Below, one piece after another: positions 45,580 through 58,243 of a DNA stretch of 64,000 nucleotides. How positions within the stretch are numbered: the first letter of the stretch is position 1; each line of letters begins with the position of its first letter. Location: contig OZ038472.1 of the NCBI GenBank assembly GCA_964036295.1, positions 1,240,001 through 1,304,000 on the forward strand, read 5' to 3'. This stretch comes from Plumapathes pennacea (taxonomy: Eukaryota > Cnidaria > Anthozoa > Antipatharia > Myriopathidae). The notes under the pieces are model-generated. The model was not told the DNA's origin and made no database searches. It was given only the letters and a program-made list of their open reading frames with translations. Made by a program: the position numbers and the translations under genes.

Positions 45580-45688
45580 AGATTGCTCAGATGGTAGATA
45601 ATTAAACTATCAATTCTCACTACATCACTGATATATTTTCTTCTTAAAAGGTTGGGAGAATCTGCATTTTGAGCTTGGGAGTGAAAGG
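45580..45688 (+). mobile_element. MITE fragment upstream of CaV2
   Basis: Right half of the CTTTCACTCC family: AACTATCAATTCTCAC, GGGAGAATCTGCATTTTGA and the terminal CTTGGGAGTGAAAGG. The left part is missing. Confidence 0.55.
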
Positions 45689-45785
45689 GTTTAACGAGCG
45701 ACAGCACAAGCACAAAGTGTCCTTAGTTTACGCAAGCGCACAACGATCAAATATTTGATCCTTGCACTTGTGTCGAGCTTGTTAA

Positions 45786-46076
45786 ATAAAATAAATAGAA
45801 ATAAATATATATATATAAATCACTTTATTTAAGTCTCAATGTATTTAGCACTTGCCGTGCTAATTGGGGAGACTTGAAATGCAGAAACCAAATATCATAA
45901 ACTGAACGCAAATGTGTTAAGAATACCAACTGGTCGGAGGCTATCCAGTTGGCTATTTACATAGTGTGGCACTCAGGGCTACCGTGCTGCAAATTCAGTT
46001 AGTGGTCAGAGCGGGACTTGAACCTGGGACCTCCGGATTTCAAGTCCGGCGCCCTAACCACTCGGCCACACTGCAT
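45786..46076 (-). mobile_element. tRNA-Ser-derived SINE, family 1 (minus copy)
   Basis: The minus strand reads GCAGTGTGGCCGAGTGGTTA, then a CCGGA stem with loop CTTGAAA (anticodon TGA), then B box GGTTCAAGTCC. The head resembles tRNA-Ser(TGA). A shared body and an AGACTTAAATAAAGTG tail with an AT microsatellite follow. The same unit occurs in plus orientation at 52902-53188. Confidence 0.7.
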
Positions 46077-47838
46077 CCTGCTGTTGTAGTTTTCACTGTA
46101 ATATCAGGACCTCGTGTTTGCGCTTTCGTCGCTTGGCTTTAGAGCTCATGTTAAATCGCCAAGACGATATTTGTTTTCAATGCCTTGCTAATTTATCTTC
46201 CTCAGAAGCTCGCTGACTGCAAATTAGGAACAATAGTTGGGGTAACAAACGCAAATATTAAACACTACGCCTCGGAATCGACGGTCAGCTGGGTTTAGAT
46301 AAGCGATATTAAAAAGCCATATTTCCATACGGCGCTTTCTTTTTCTAGTAATTAGTCTAAGTTTAGATGTTCAATTTTTAAGAGCAGCTTCGCGCGCGAT
46401 AAGTCGGCTCACTTAGCTTGTACTCATTAAGACATCATTATCATCCCCAGCATCATCACGACGATCATTATCATAAGAAGCGCAATTTAAAATAACATTT
46501 ACGTTTGATACAGGTAGGTAACTTTTTACCGCAGCCCCCCAAAAAACCTGCAAAAGTAATTGCACGATTAAGCGAGAAGCCCACGCGAACTGCAGCTGTC
46601 GCGCGATGAACATTTATAATTCATAACTGCTGTGTAGTACGCGCCAAGCGGGTGGAAGACTCGAAGGAGCCCCGTTAATAGCAAATCCCCGATTGCGTTA
46701 CCGCCTAAAGTCAAAATACGCCTGAAATTAGCCTTGTTGGGTATTTCTTGGTGATATTCACGCCGTGAAATCAATTTGATTAAAAACAACCAACATTATC
46801 GATGCCGGCTGTAAAACAACATAAATATTGCAAACATTAAACTGGTTGCCTGACTTAATTTAAAGAGGGGCAACACTCGAGGAACGAGGCCGGTGATTTC
46901 TCTAACAATCCGTCTACAATAAATACTAGCCACGCTTTTCCGTGGGATATTTTGCCCATTCATTCGTTCTTGAGATTTGTGTTTTCTCAGAGTGCAGTGT
47001 TCACAAATACTGGGAGGCCTTTGTTATGCAAGGATGTCTTTCAAAACTTCGAAAATCACCTGTTAGTAAACTACAGCAACAGCATCAAAAGACGGGTCGC
47101 CGAGCTCTTAAAATCGCGACCAGAAACGAAGAAAACGGCAAAAACAAAAAGCGAGTAACACTTCTTTTTCTTTCACACACATATATTATTCGACAAATTG
47201 TGGGGGGTCCTGTGATTTGCCGTACTCTTTGTGTTGTTGTAATGAAAAAAATAGAAAGAAAATCTCGCACAGTATGATTTTGGTAAATCGCTGCTTAATT
47301 TTCAAGGAGAAATCAAAGAATTATTGGGCAGAAAATGGAAGTGAGATAGTCAGCTAAACATCTCCAAGGATCACTCAAATGTAAAAGAGAGGAACTTTGG
47401 CTAAATGTACAGTTAGCATGATAAATATGAACGAAATCGCCGATAGCAACAAACTGACTACCTCACTACGCAACAATACGGGTTATGAGAAATCTGGATC
47501 GGGGTTATAGTAACCCTTAAACCCGCTCGACTCAATAGCCTGGCTTTAAAACGCGCGCAGACGAATTCGCGCACATACACATGTTACAACCAGCACCTGT
47601 TAACCTCGCGCGAATCGCGCGCGAATCGGCCCGCCCAAAGGAGAATGGCGACTGGTATCACGTGATCCGAATTCATGGCCTTATTTGTTCGGTTTCGGCT
47701 TCTTAATTATCATATAGTGTCAAGACGGTCGGGCACAGCTATGATTGAAACAAGCGGTCATTTGTACGAGAACATACCGACAATCTCTAGTGAATTTTAG
47801 TGTTTGAGAACGCCTTGGCAGTAGGCAACGGACCCGAC

Positions 47839-50152
47839 ATGGCAGATATGCGTCGAGCTTCGAGTGCACCGAGCGAAGAGATTTATAAATCACCGAGGAT
47901 GGTCAATTCTAGCATGACGCCGAGAGCTCAGAGCAGGTCGACTTCAATCCAAGGCGGAGAGCCGCCGCCGGCTAAAACATCGGGCATCTCGATTATTACG
48001 GGAGACACCGCTCTCTTCGTACTCACAGTCGGCAATCCTCTGCGGAAACTGTGCAAGAAAATCGTCGAATCAAGAGTATCCTTAAAATGTCTCGGGCTTT
48101 TGCAGTGTGTTTTGATTCTGTGGCGTTGTTCGGTTCTCGTGCGATATTTGGTGTGCATTACGCGTGAACGTAACGTGTTAGTTTTGTGTATAATCTCATC
48201 ACGATAGCCGCGTTAGTTTTTTTCCCCTTCATCTCTTTATTTTCCACACTGACTTGACTTCACTTTGGCGTTGTATTCCTTAACTGAAGGCAAGCCTTTT
48301 GAATATTTTATTCTGTTGACCATCTTCGTCAACTGTATTCTTTTAGCCGCTAACACCCCTTTGCCTGGCAAAGACAAGTCGGACTTGAACAAAAAAATAG
48401 TAAGTTCTTTCTTGTGTTCTGAAATCTTCTTTTGTCGTGTTTTTCACGGATGATTGAGCGATGATGCTTCGCTTGAGCGAGCTGGTTCGCTCAGGCTGGC
48501 AATAGTTTACACTCACAGTCCGTATATGTACTTGTTTGTTAGGACAGTGCCGAAATCTACCTGCTAGCCATCTTCTGCCTGGAATCTTTACTGAAAATCC
48601 TCGCAATGGGTTTTATCCTACACCCTGGCTCTTACCTTCGCAATGGTTGGAACATCTTAGATTTCACCGTAGTGGTGACAGGGTGAGTGAAATAACATTG
48701 CTGCTTAAAAATCTCTACAGATTTTTAAATAGTCTTGGTGCAAGGTTGACTATTGCTTTGCAGAAAGCTACATCCTTCTCTATTCGTGGGGTTTAACCCG
48801 CTCACGTCGGTTGCGTCCAACAAGTGTTGTCGTTTGGCGAGTTTTATTTTCTCAAGCGACCAATCGAATACACAAAAGCCTCGGCGACAATAAATAAACA
48901 GACAATGGCAAACTTGCACCGATCAAACAACCCAAAGACGGCTTGACATGCACTTAAATGTTCTCCAGAGAACTTCAGTAAGGAACGAAGATTCAATAAC
49001 GATCGGTCACAATTATGCCACATTATTGTGGATTCACAAAGACATAAAATAAGTGTTTCTCTTGCGTATAATACATACAGCGACCGCCAAATTGAAATGA
49101 ACCGTGGCTCAAGTTTTCAGGAAGCCTTTTATTGACACATAGTCGTTTTATGAGACGGTTGTGGGAGAACACAAATTTGAATTATGACTTGTACGTAGGT
49201 CCACAGCCTCGCAGATTGAGGCCCACTTCGTTTTTCAGCCCAACACCAATTCGGTTGTACAGATACTTTTCCGATACTTTTAATCTAGTTGTTACAGAGT
49301 TGAAAAGAAACTGGCTTTCTCGACACAGAAAAAAAGTAAGTCCATTTCTGTTAAATAATTTAGGAAGGCCACCGTAATATGGTAAATTTTCTTGGGTCAA
49401 AAAGTTCGAGGAATCGACTATAGAATCTGAGCTACGAATAACGTAGTGAATCATCAAATGACCACAGGAAAACCGGAGGAAAAAAAAAGTGAACTTCCGA
49501 AAAAACGCCTCCAAACACGCTGGGAAGGGAATTATGAAATTAGCAAGGAATTTCAATTAAACACCAATATTTCGAGCACGCGCCTAGTCGGACGCGCCGC
49601 ACGCGATTGATAATAGAAACTAAACAATACGCGAGAATCGCTTGCCACAAGTCTACTGTCGCCGAAACCAAAATTAAGTTAACTTCTCATTCAAGCTCTT
49701 AGGCGTCAGACGAAGGTCCGTTCGTTGCCCAACGGCACCACATGTCGTGTATGTGTGGGCAAAAGAATGACAGCCAACAAGGTTGTTAGAAAAATGTGCA
49801 TTTGTTATTACCTCGGCGAATGACATTATCCGCGTAACTATGGGAACTACCACCCATATTTACAGGCGATTGAAGCGAGAATTGAAATTGTGTTTCGACT
49901 TCAGGGTTTAAGAAAAATAGAGGCAGTTTTGATGGTTGTGCTGACCAGCTAAAAGCATAAGGCAGCTCAGATTTGTTTAAACCGATCTGACGGCTCACTG
50001 CTCATGTACACGTGTTTTTACGTCAAGAAAATCAGAACGGACTGGGACGTAGTCAGCAAATTGCGGCAAAAAACGACAAAGAACAGAAATCAAACTCTCG
50101 CCTTTAGCAAAAAACACTTTAATAACCAGGGAACGTGCTTCAAATTTCTGCT

Positions 50153-50186
<34 letters not shown>

Positions 50187-51897
50187 CCGTTGGCACAAAG
50201 CGAAGATGAATAATTGATCGTGCGGTGAGCATGTCAGCCTCAAGGATGCAAGCCACCTGCCCAATAACCAGCCGTCTGTGTAGAATTCCTCAAACCATCG
50301 CAAATTACCGAAGGAAAATTAGCTTGAAGTCAAAAATGAACACTACATAACTTAACAACTCACTTCAAACTGCTTACATATTACACCATGCCCCGATAAA
50401 GGCTAACACTCAAAACATCGAACGGCATTCAGCGAAGCTACATCAACGTCTACGCTTCCTGTGGTCGCGTCTTCCTTTCGCTGCACTAACCGGAATATTC
50501 CGCGTTTCATCGCTAAGCTGACATCACCGTCGGCCAAAGCTAGTTCTCATAGGCGCCAGCATTGCATCGTAAGAAAGTTATAGCTTTTATTTGCATTGCT
50601 CTGCGAAGCAACGAAGAAATTGAGCCGGCATTTACGATTGCATACAAATCGCCTTGGACTGCCCAAAACTGCTTTATCCGCGCAATTTACAAGCCTGGTC
50701 TTAAGTTTTACTTTTTATCTTTTCGGACCTTTTCCTATAAATTAGATGTAGCAAAGTCACCGATTGGTAAACGATTACAATTAACGACTCTTCGAGGCAT
50801 TGGTCAGTCTTAATTACAGTGTACCTGTAATTTGCATACTTTGGTTTGTTCGAGAGAAGACAAATCCAGAAACAATGTTCTAACGAATTGTGCATAAAAC
50901 AAACCCCACACCGGGAGTTCTGATGAACAAATTAACTTGTCTACGAACATTTTTTGGGGGTTCTTATCTTTCAACATAAACTGACTTCACCGTTATAGTT
51001 AGATTGACTCCATGCGATATCTATCGCGCTAACGCCCGTATTTACACTCTAATCTAAAATCTTGGTCAATTTTCGTTGAACTAACATATTTAGTCGTGAA
51101 AGAAAAAATGAATGAAAGAAAGAAAGAAAAACTGCCGACTTTAAATCACAACATTGTTTTCCTGTCTGTCCCTTATGAAAATCAGTTTCCTCCGCGTTAA
51201 TAAATATTCTAAATAAAGAGTGTGTTAAGATAGTCCAAGGCAAGGAAAATTATCAGACCTTAATGCATAGAAATTGGAATGCGAAAAATACGATCTATTA
51301 TTTTGACATTGCGCAAGTCGAATAAGTTCCAAGCAACTATCAAAAATATCTCGCCACTTATGTCTCTGTCCAAATTAAAATATAATAATAATAATTATAA
51401 TAATAAAACACTGTAAAATATGTTAATGCTGCTGTTAAAATGTACTCATTGAGAACTTTCATTTGAGTGGTCACACCTTCAGTTTTCATTTGACAGTTCA
51501 GGAGTTGGAAGTGAACACTTCTATTAAATGTGCTTAATGAGAATTTTTACTTGAGTGGTCACATCTTTAGGTTTCATTTGACAGTTCAAATGGCATTTAG
51601 GCATTTTCCAGATCAGCTTTGGCAGTTTAAAAATTGATCTGCATTTATATGTTCAATCTGTTTCAACAGTGACTGAATTTGTCTTCCTTGGCAGCAAATA
51701 TGCAAATTATAATAATACTGATACAAAAATATGTATGTCGATTGGGAAGTTTGGTGAAATCAAATTATTGGGAGTTTTGATTTAAACTGTCCAACATTCA
51801 TGTATGAGCAAGAAAATATATGCAGAATTCCTGGGCTAAAATAACTAAGTGGATGGTTTTGATTGGCTTATGTCTCAGGGGCCTATCTTTAGTCCAT

Positions 51898-51945
<48 letters not shown>

Positions 51946-54900
51946 TTAGCTTCCCAGCTAATTGTGGACACTACTTAGAATAATAATTAACTAAACTAAA
52001 CTAAATAGCTAAGTACTATATTCAAATTCTAGATAGTACTAAGGTCCATTTTCTAAAACTTTAAAAGTTAAAAGCGCATTATGGACATCACGAACAGCAT
52101 AAATGACAATTAATACCTACATCCTCCACAAGAGCATCTTTTTTTCTTATGCTACTTTTAAAGTTGTCCAGCGTCTTTCTATTTCTATCTGTTACACTCA
52201 GCCTGGACCAGAGCCATATTAAAAGTTATTGCCTGCAGACTTTTCTCCTAGATTTTCAAAATGTAAACAATTTCCTCTTAAGCAATAAAGCTAAATGTAT
52301 CTTGTGAAAAATGAGAGACTTAAAACAACATGCTTCATGCCAAGTTTAAACAATAGCATACTTTACAAAAAAAAAGTGATTTTTATAGCAGTAGTGGTGC
52401 AGAGTCGCACTCATACTCTAAATCTCTTAGCTCAAATATCCCTTGAGCAGTAGTGATGAAGTGGTTAGACTTGAATCACACTCCAGGAGCACAGTATCAA
52501 ATGCCAGATTATCCATATCATACTACACATACGTGAATAGAAGTGGAAAAGAGAATATATACCTTGATCCCATTGAAGAAAATCCACAACTGCAAAATTT
52601 CTCGAATTCCCTTTGGTCACCTGAGTGAAAACATAAATATATAAATAAAAATAGAAATAAATACTCGAATTTGAGAATACTGTTCATGTAATTCAAAACT
52701 TGGTATATTTCTTTAAATTCTAAATGCTGAATAAATCCACTGCACTTAGAAAATCATAAGAACAGTCACTCTGTAGTGTGGTTATTCTCCCTTCCAGACT
52801 TTTCTCATGTTTTTACAAATTTACAAAATGACAATCCATAGTTCATGTTAAAAATGTGACATTATACACAAACACACGGCACAATATTATATGCATATGA
52901 GGCAGTGTGGCTGAGTGGTTAGGGCACCAGACTTGAAGTCCAGAGGTCCCAGGTTCAAGTCCCGCTCTGACCACTAGCTGAATTTGCAACACGGTAGCCC
53001 TGAGTTCAAATCCTCAGCCACACTATGTAAATAGCCAACTGGTTAGCCTCCGACCAGTTGGGATTCTTAACGAATTTGTGTTCAGTTTATGATATTTAGT
53101 TTCTGCATTTCAAGTCTCCCCAATTAGCATGGCAAGTGCTAAATACATTGAGACTTAAATAAAGTGATTTATTTATTTATTTATTTATCAACCAGATTTT
53201 CTGTGCCAGAAAACAACATACATTGCAAATATAATATTATTACACATAGTGACAGTACAAAATGTGCACATGTATAAATATTTTTAATAATTATAATTTA
53301 CATAGTTACATTACTATACTTCATATTTATATACAATTATCTACTGTGCAATAACACACAATACACATACTAGTAAATACACATACATGTACAAATAAAA
53401 GTTAAAAATATAGTATGCATGACCTGATTGGTTAATATGATGAATGATGTGTGCATCACACAACATGCCCAACACAGCACACTGCATCAAACTTCATTCT
53501 TTTTGATTGGCTAAATAACCGATATGCAATGTATTTTACTTGACTAATTATCGGCATCCTCATGGTTTCCTTACGCTACTCTCGTGTTCTCCCAACTTCC
53601 CCCATGTTTAGATGAGGCTATATTACACAGTGACGCATTATATATATCTTCAATATTATATCAATTATTATATAATTATATATATATATTATATTTATTT
53701 ATTATCATTTCTCCACAATTCTCTGATGTTCTTTTACTATCCTACATGCTTATATTCTTTGTACTTTATGAGTACAACACTTCCTATACCTGGTGTATAC
53801 AGTCATAAAATTATTATGAATGTTCATATAAAGTACAAACTTCATACCCAGCCACAGTTCTCTATGTAACTTGCCTCAATACAATTGCATGAATTTACCT
53901 AAAATAATTATACCAATAATATTATTCTTAATATATAATAACTATAATAATCATATTTCATTTGTAACAATTTAAAAGCTGCAAATTCATGTAACTCATA
54001 TTTTTGCCATATTTGCAACATTTAACTACACACACAATCAAGCATACAGTTGATTTTCTGACAAAGAACATAAATTTCTATTTTATTTGATTCAATCTGT
54101 AAAACACAAATTTAGTGCAGTATTCTCAACATGAAATATTATCCAAAATATCCCCCAACAAACTCTGTTGTCTAAACAAATTAATACCATATATTGAATT
54201 ACAAAACTTAAAAAAAAGGATACAATGAAAAAAGTATAAAACCCACAAAACTTGTAACAGATATCAAAGCTGATCTATTGTAAATGCTCTACCCTTCTAC
54301 AAGGTCAACTTTTATAATAAGCCCCACTCCCCCACTTGGAACAAGACAAATGACAGGCTTTAAATGCTTCGTGATATATTTATGAACTTTACATTTCCCA
54401 AATCTATAAACTATTATATAAAATAATATATAAACTATTTCTAAGCAATTTATTGCCCCGGCTGCTTACTGTGATTGAAAAACGTTACATTTACCTACAT
54501 TATATGTATTTTATATATTTTGCAAGTACCAAGAAATTAATATAATCAGAGCTTAATTAAGTGGATTGGTCATGACAAAACAACAACAACAACAACAACA
54601 AATAAAAAAAAAAAAAACAGAGAAAAACTAAAATGAAAAAACACATCTAATTATCTGCAACACGAGTTTTACTGTATTAAAAAATCAACAAGATTTGATC
54701 GATTCTTCAAAAGGACATTCAGCTACAAGAAACAACCATGACGAGCAAGCAAATCATTTAACTTGTAAACAAAGTGCTAATTGAACTAATTACTAACAAA
54801 TCCTAACCAGCACCACTGGAGAACTTCGCCAAGGATGTACGTACAAGTTGTCATTCATCCAAAAATCACCCGAGGAGTATGCTCAGTTTAGTATTAAAAA

Positions 54901-57821
54901 CACGGCTTAACAAGCATGGTGGTTTCTTGCAGTCTTCTGGATGTCCTTAGCTTAATGCAAAATGCCGGGAGTACAAAGGCTCTCAGGGCAGCTCGAGTTT
55001 TGAGACCACTCAAACTTGTCTCTGGTTTCACAAGTAAGTAACCCAACATCTAAATTCACCTCAACAGTTTATTAAGCTTACCTGAGCTAAATGTGGGTAT
55101 AGACGCAGGCAGTCTAAAAGCACTCAGGGCGGCAAGAGTCTTGAGACCACTGAAACTAGTATCAGGCATACCAAGTAAGTATACTCAATGAACCTATTGT
55201 ATATTATTACATAGACACAAGTGTTTTACTGGAAAATATACCGTGCGTAAAATCCATACAAAACTACATCCGGGACCCGAGTGGCGTATTTTCCATATCC
55301 TCACTAGTGAGGATATCGTTGGCATCATTTCCTGCTTTTTCACGGTTGTTTGTACAATTTCTCGTAAAACACTCGTGTCTAATATAATAAAAAGAAAATT
55401 ACACAGCGGCTTGAAGATATGGATTTTATTTTCTCGTGGTAAAAACAATATTTTACTCACTCGCGAAGCGCTCGTTCGTAAAATATTGTTTTTACCACTC
55501 GAAAATAAAATTCATATCTTCGCACCGCAGTGTAATATCCTCTATGTCTTCTCTGTGGCGGCCACTACCCACCATAGCTATGAAAATAAAGTTTACGAGA
55601 TATTAACATTTTTGTTGCAAAGCTATACACAGGCAAAGTTCACAAAAAAAAAAAAAAAAGATACAAAGGAATGATGTCTGTTGTTGGAAGGCACAAGTAC
55701 AATCTTCCATTTATTTTGTTTCCTTTTTTTGTGAGCTTTGTGTGCATAAAACAGGTTATCTGGACCAACACTACCATAAATGTTCAAATAAGTGCCCTGG
55801 TACTTATTCAAGCATTTCCTATACAGTACCTTCTTTTTTTTAATTTACTCATTATTATTATTTTCGGAAAGAAGAGGTACATTTTTATGAGTTGGTTCAG
55901 TTTAATGATCAATGTTTTTATTATTGTTCAAAGATCAGTCGGTTCTGCTGCGGAGTACATGTATCTTGATTGAAGTGTATCCCAGTATTAATTCTATATC
56001 GGTTTAATTCATGAGTTAGAAAGTCCAAAGTGTGTTTTTTCAGATACTGATGTCGAAAGGGAAAAGATTCATATTAGTGTTCTACATGTCGAACTGCGAT
56101 GTGAAAGGAAAATTCATGACATTAATAAAACGAAGGACTTCGAAGTTTTTCTATTTCTAATTTCGCTTTGTACGTCTTCTCTTTGCTCTTCGCTAAACCG
56201 CATAATGTGAAGGAATCAGGGGTCCCAAATTAGTTATCAATTATACACCCGCCAAGAAGCAACATCTGAGCGAAGCGAAATTTCATGAGCAGCCAACATC
56301 TTCAACAAAGAACCTTAATCTTAGCGTACAGTACCTGTTGCTGGACCATATCAAGCCACCATCGCAGCCGAATACAAACTAAGTACCTTTTTACGGTACA
56401 GACTTTACATTTGTGCAATTTGTATAGAGATTCATTTGTCAATATTTACAACGCCCTTCCCACATGATGGCTGCTCACTTCAAGTCATGTGACGGAATTC
56501 TGAGACGAGCGGTCAGCGGAAGTTATGATATATTTAAAAATGGCGGACGAAATCAACATGTCGCGCCAGTTCGCGTTTCAAAAGTATCCGCTTGTAGGCC
56601 TTAATTGCGGCAGGTAAATAATATTGCTCACAGTTTTTGGACTACTTTCCAGGTCGTGGAGTAAAGCGTTTTCCCACTGAATGAGTATCAACTTAGTTCG
56701 AACGAACCCCTGAATCAACCGGAGCTCCCAATTTTAATACTGATCTTCCCCGAGTTCATACTAAGACTCTTGTTTTTTTTTGTTTTTTTTTGTTTTTTTG
56801 TCTACAGGTCTACAAGTAGTTATGAAGTCCATTATGTGTGCCATGGTACCTCTGCTGCAAATTTGTTTACTTGTAGGATTTGTGATTATAATTTATGCGA
56901 TCATAGGCTTAGAATTCCTATGTGGGAGTTTCCACCGTGTATGCTGGAAAAATTCAACTGGAAGTAAGTATCTGGCCAGTTTTTTATCTGCCTGTATAAG
57001 AATCTCTTAATTTAAATGCTAACTAACGCTCATCTGCATGATTCATTAATGTACAGTCTACCGGTATCTTCACTGCGCGCAATGATCTGCCGCTATCCTA
57101 CAAGCTTTCCTTTCCCCCATTTCTCCCCGGCTGACCCTCTCTCTCTCTCTGGTTTCTGAGTCTCTTTCACGGTCTCTGTTGTACCTCTATCGTAACTTTG
57201 ATGAGAATATTGCGCTCTCTTCTTCAACGAATGATAATTCACACTAACAATAATTTTCGAAAACAGACTTACATTTGAAATGTTCTGGGGGTGGGGGAGG
57301 GGGGTAGGGGACATACAGCCTAAAATAGCAAATATTTTTCCTTCTAGTTCCAGAGCTGCCTGATGATCCTGAAATATGTGAAGCCACCGGGAAAGGCAAG
57401 GCATGTGAAGAAGGTTTCGTGTGTCAGAGATATTTTCTAGGACCAAATGATGGAATCACATCATATGATAATATATTTTCTGGAATGTTAACTGTGTTTC
57501 AAGTCATCACAAATGAAGGATGGACTGACATCATGTACTGGGTAAGTCAACAGCTTATGTTGATTTTCTCCCTTCAGTTTCTCACCTGAGATATATTATC
57601 ACAGTATGAAGAACTTGGCATTTGATAACTTACTGAATGATATAACAGCTGACTGGGCCATCAGTTCTCACTACATCGTTCGTACATTCTATGATTATAG
57701 TTGGGAGATTAAAAGATAGAAAATGAAGTAATATATGATACTAAACCATGCCCCTCACCCCACTCTTTGAAATAATATATAATATATAATATAATATAAT
57801 ATATATAAATTATTATTAATA

Positions 57822-57899
<78 letters not shown>

Positions 57900-58172
57900 C
57901 ATTATCATTAAAAAACTTAAGCTGCATTTGACTGGGTCTATAGGAATAGCTCAAATGACCCTAAGTGTTGTTTGTTCCAGGGGATATTTTGTTGAAATTG
58001 TTTTGAAAACCTTCAACGGTATGTCAAATGCTAACTTCCACATTCTGTTTCTCTCCAGACATTTAATGCATATGATGCACATGGGTATTTTTTCTGGATC
58101 TACTACTATTCTCTTGTTATAATTGGATCCTTTTTTATGCTCAACTTGGTTCTTGGTGTCTTAAGTGGGTAA

Positions 58173-58243
<71 letters not shown>

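Larger units (their letters stand above)
42839..47838. other. Intergenic region between divergent SOHLH2-like and CaV2 genes, repeat-rich
   Basis: Contains two direct copies of a repeat block (43554-43728 and 43940-44120), a 67-bp tandem duplication (44172-44238, 44247-44313), an orphan minus-strand terminal-exon candidate (44310-44399), a CRE-like TGACGTCA at 44774-44781 followed by CTTCCG, a MITE fragment (45580-45688) and a minus-strand SINE (45786-46076). No complete gene is recognisable. Confidence 0.5.
48683..54932. other. Long CaV2 intron 3 (6.2 kb)
   Basis: No exon recognised. It holds a poly(A) tract (50154-50184), an (AAT)n tract (51898-51944), a plus-strand tRNA-derived SINE (52902-53188), a region similar to the TIR element of 12.2 kb (54270-54420) and a (CAA)n tract near 54580. 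The rest is AT-rich. Confidence 0.6.

Noticed and set aside
47800..48207. CaV2 first exon starting at 47800 and running to 48207
   Set aside because: 47800 is GTG, and the frame past 48075 reads through the donor GTATCC into intron; ATG 47839 and the phase-0 join to 48295 fit the channel family.
52902..52976. tRNA-Ser gene
   Set aside because: Anticodon stem disrupted, fused to a SINE body and tail, and repeated at 45786-46076; a retroposon head, not a functional tRNA.
57709..57954. Asn-rich minus-strand open frame
   Set aside because: Artefact of the (TTA)n microsatellite.
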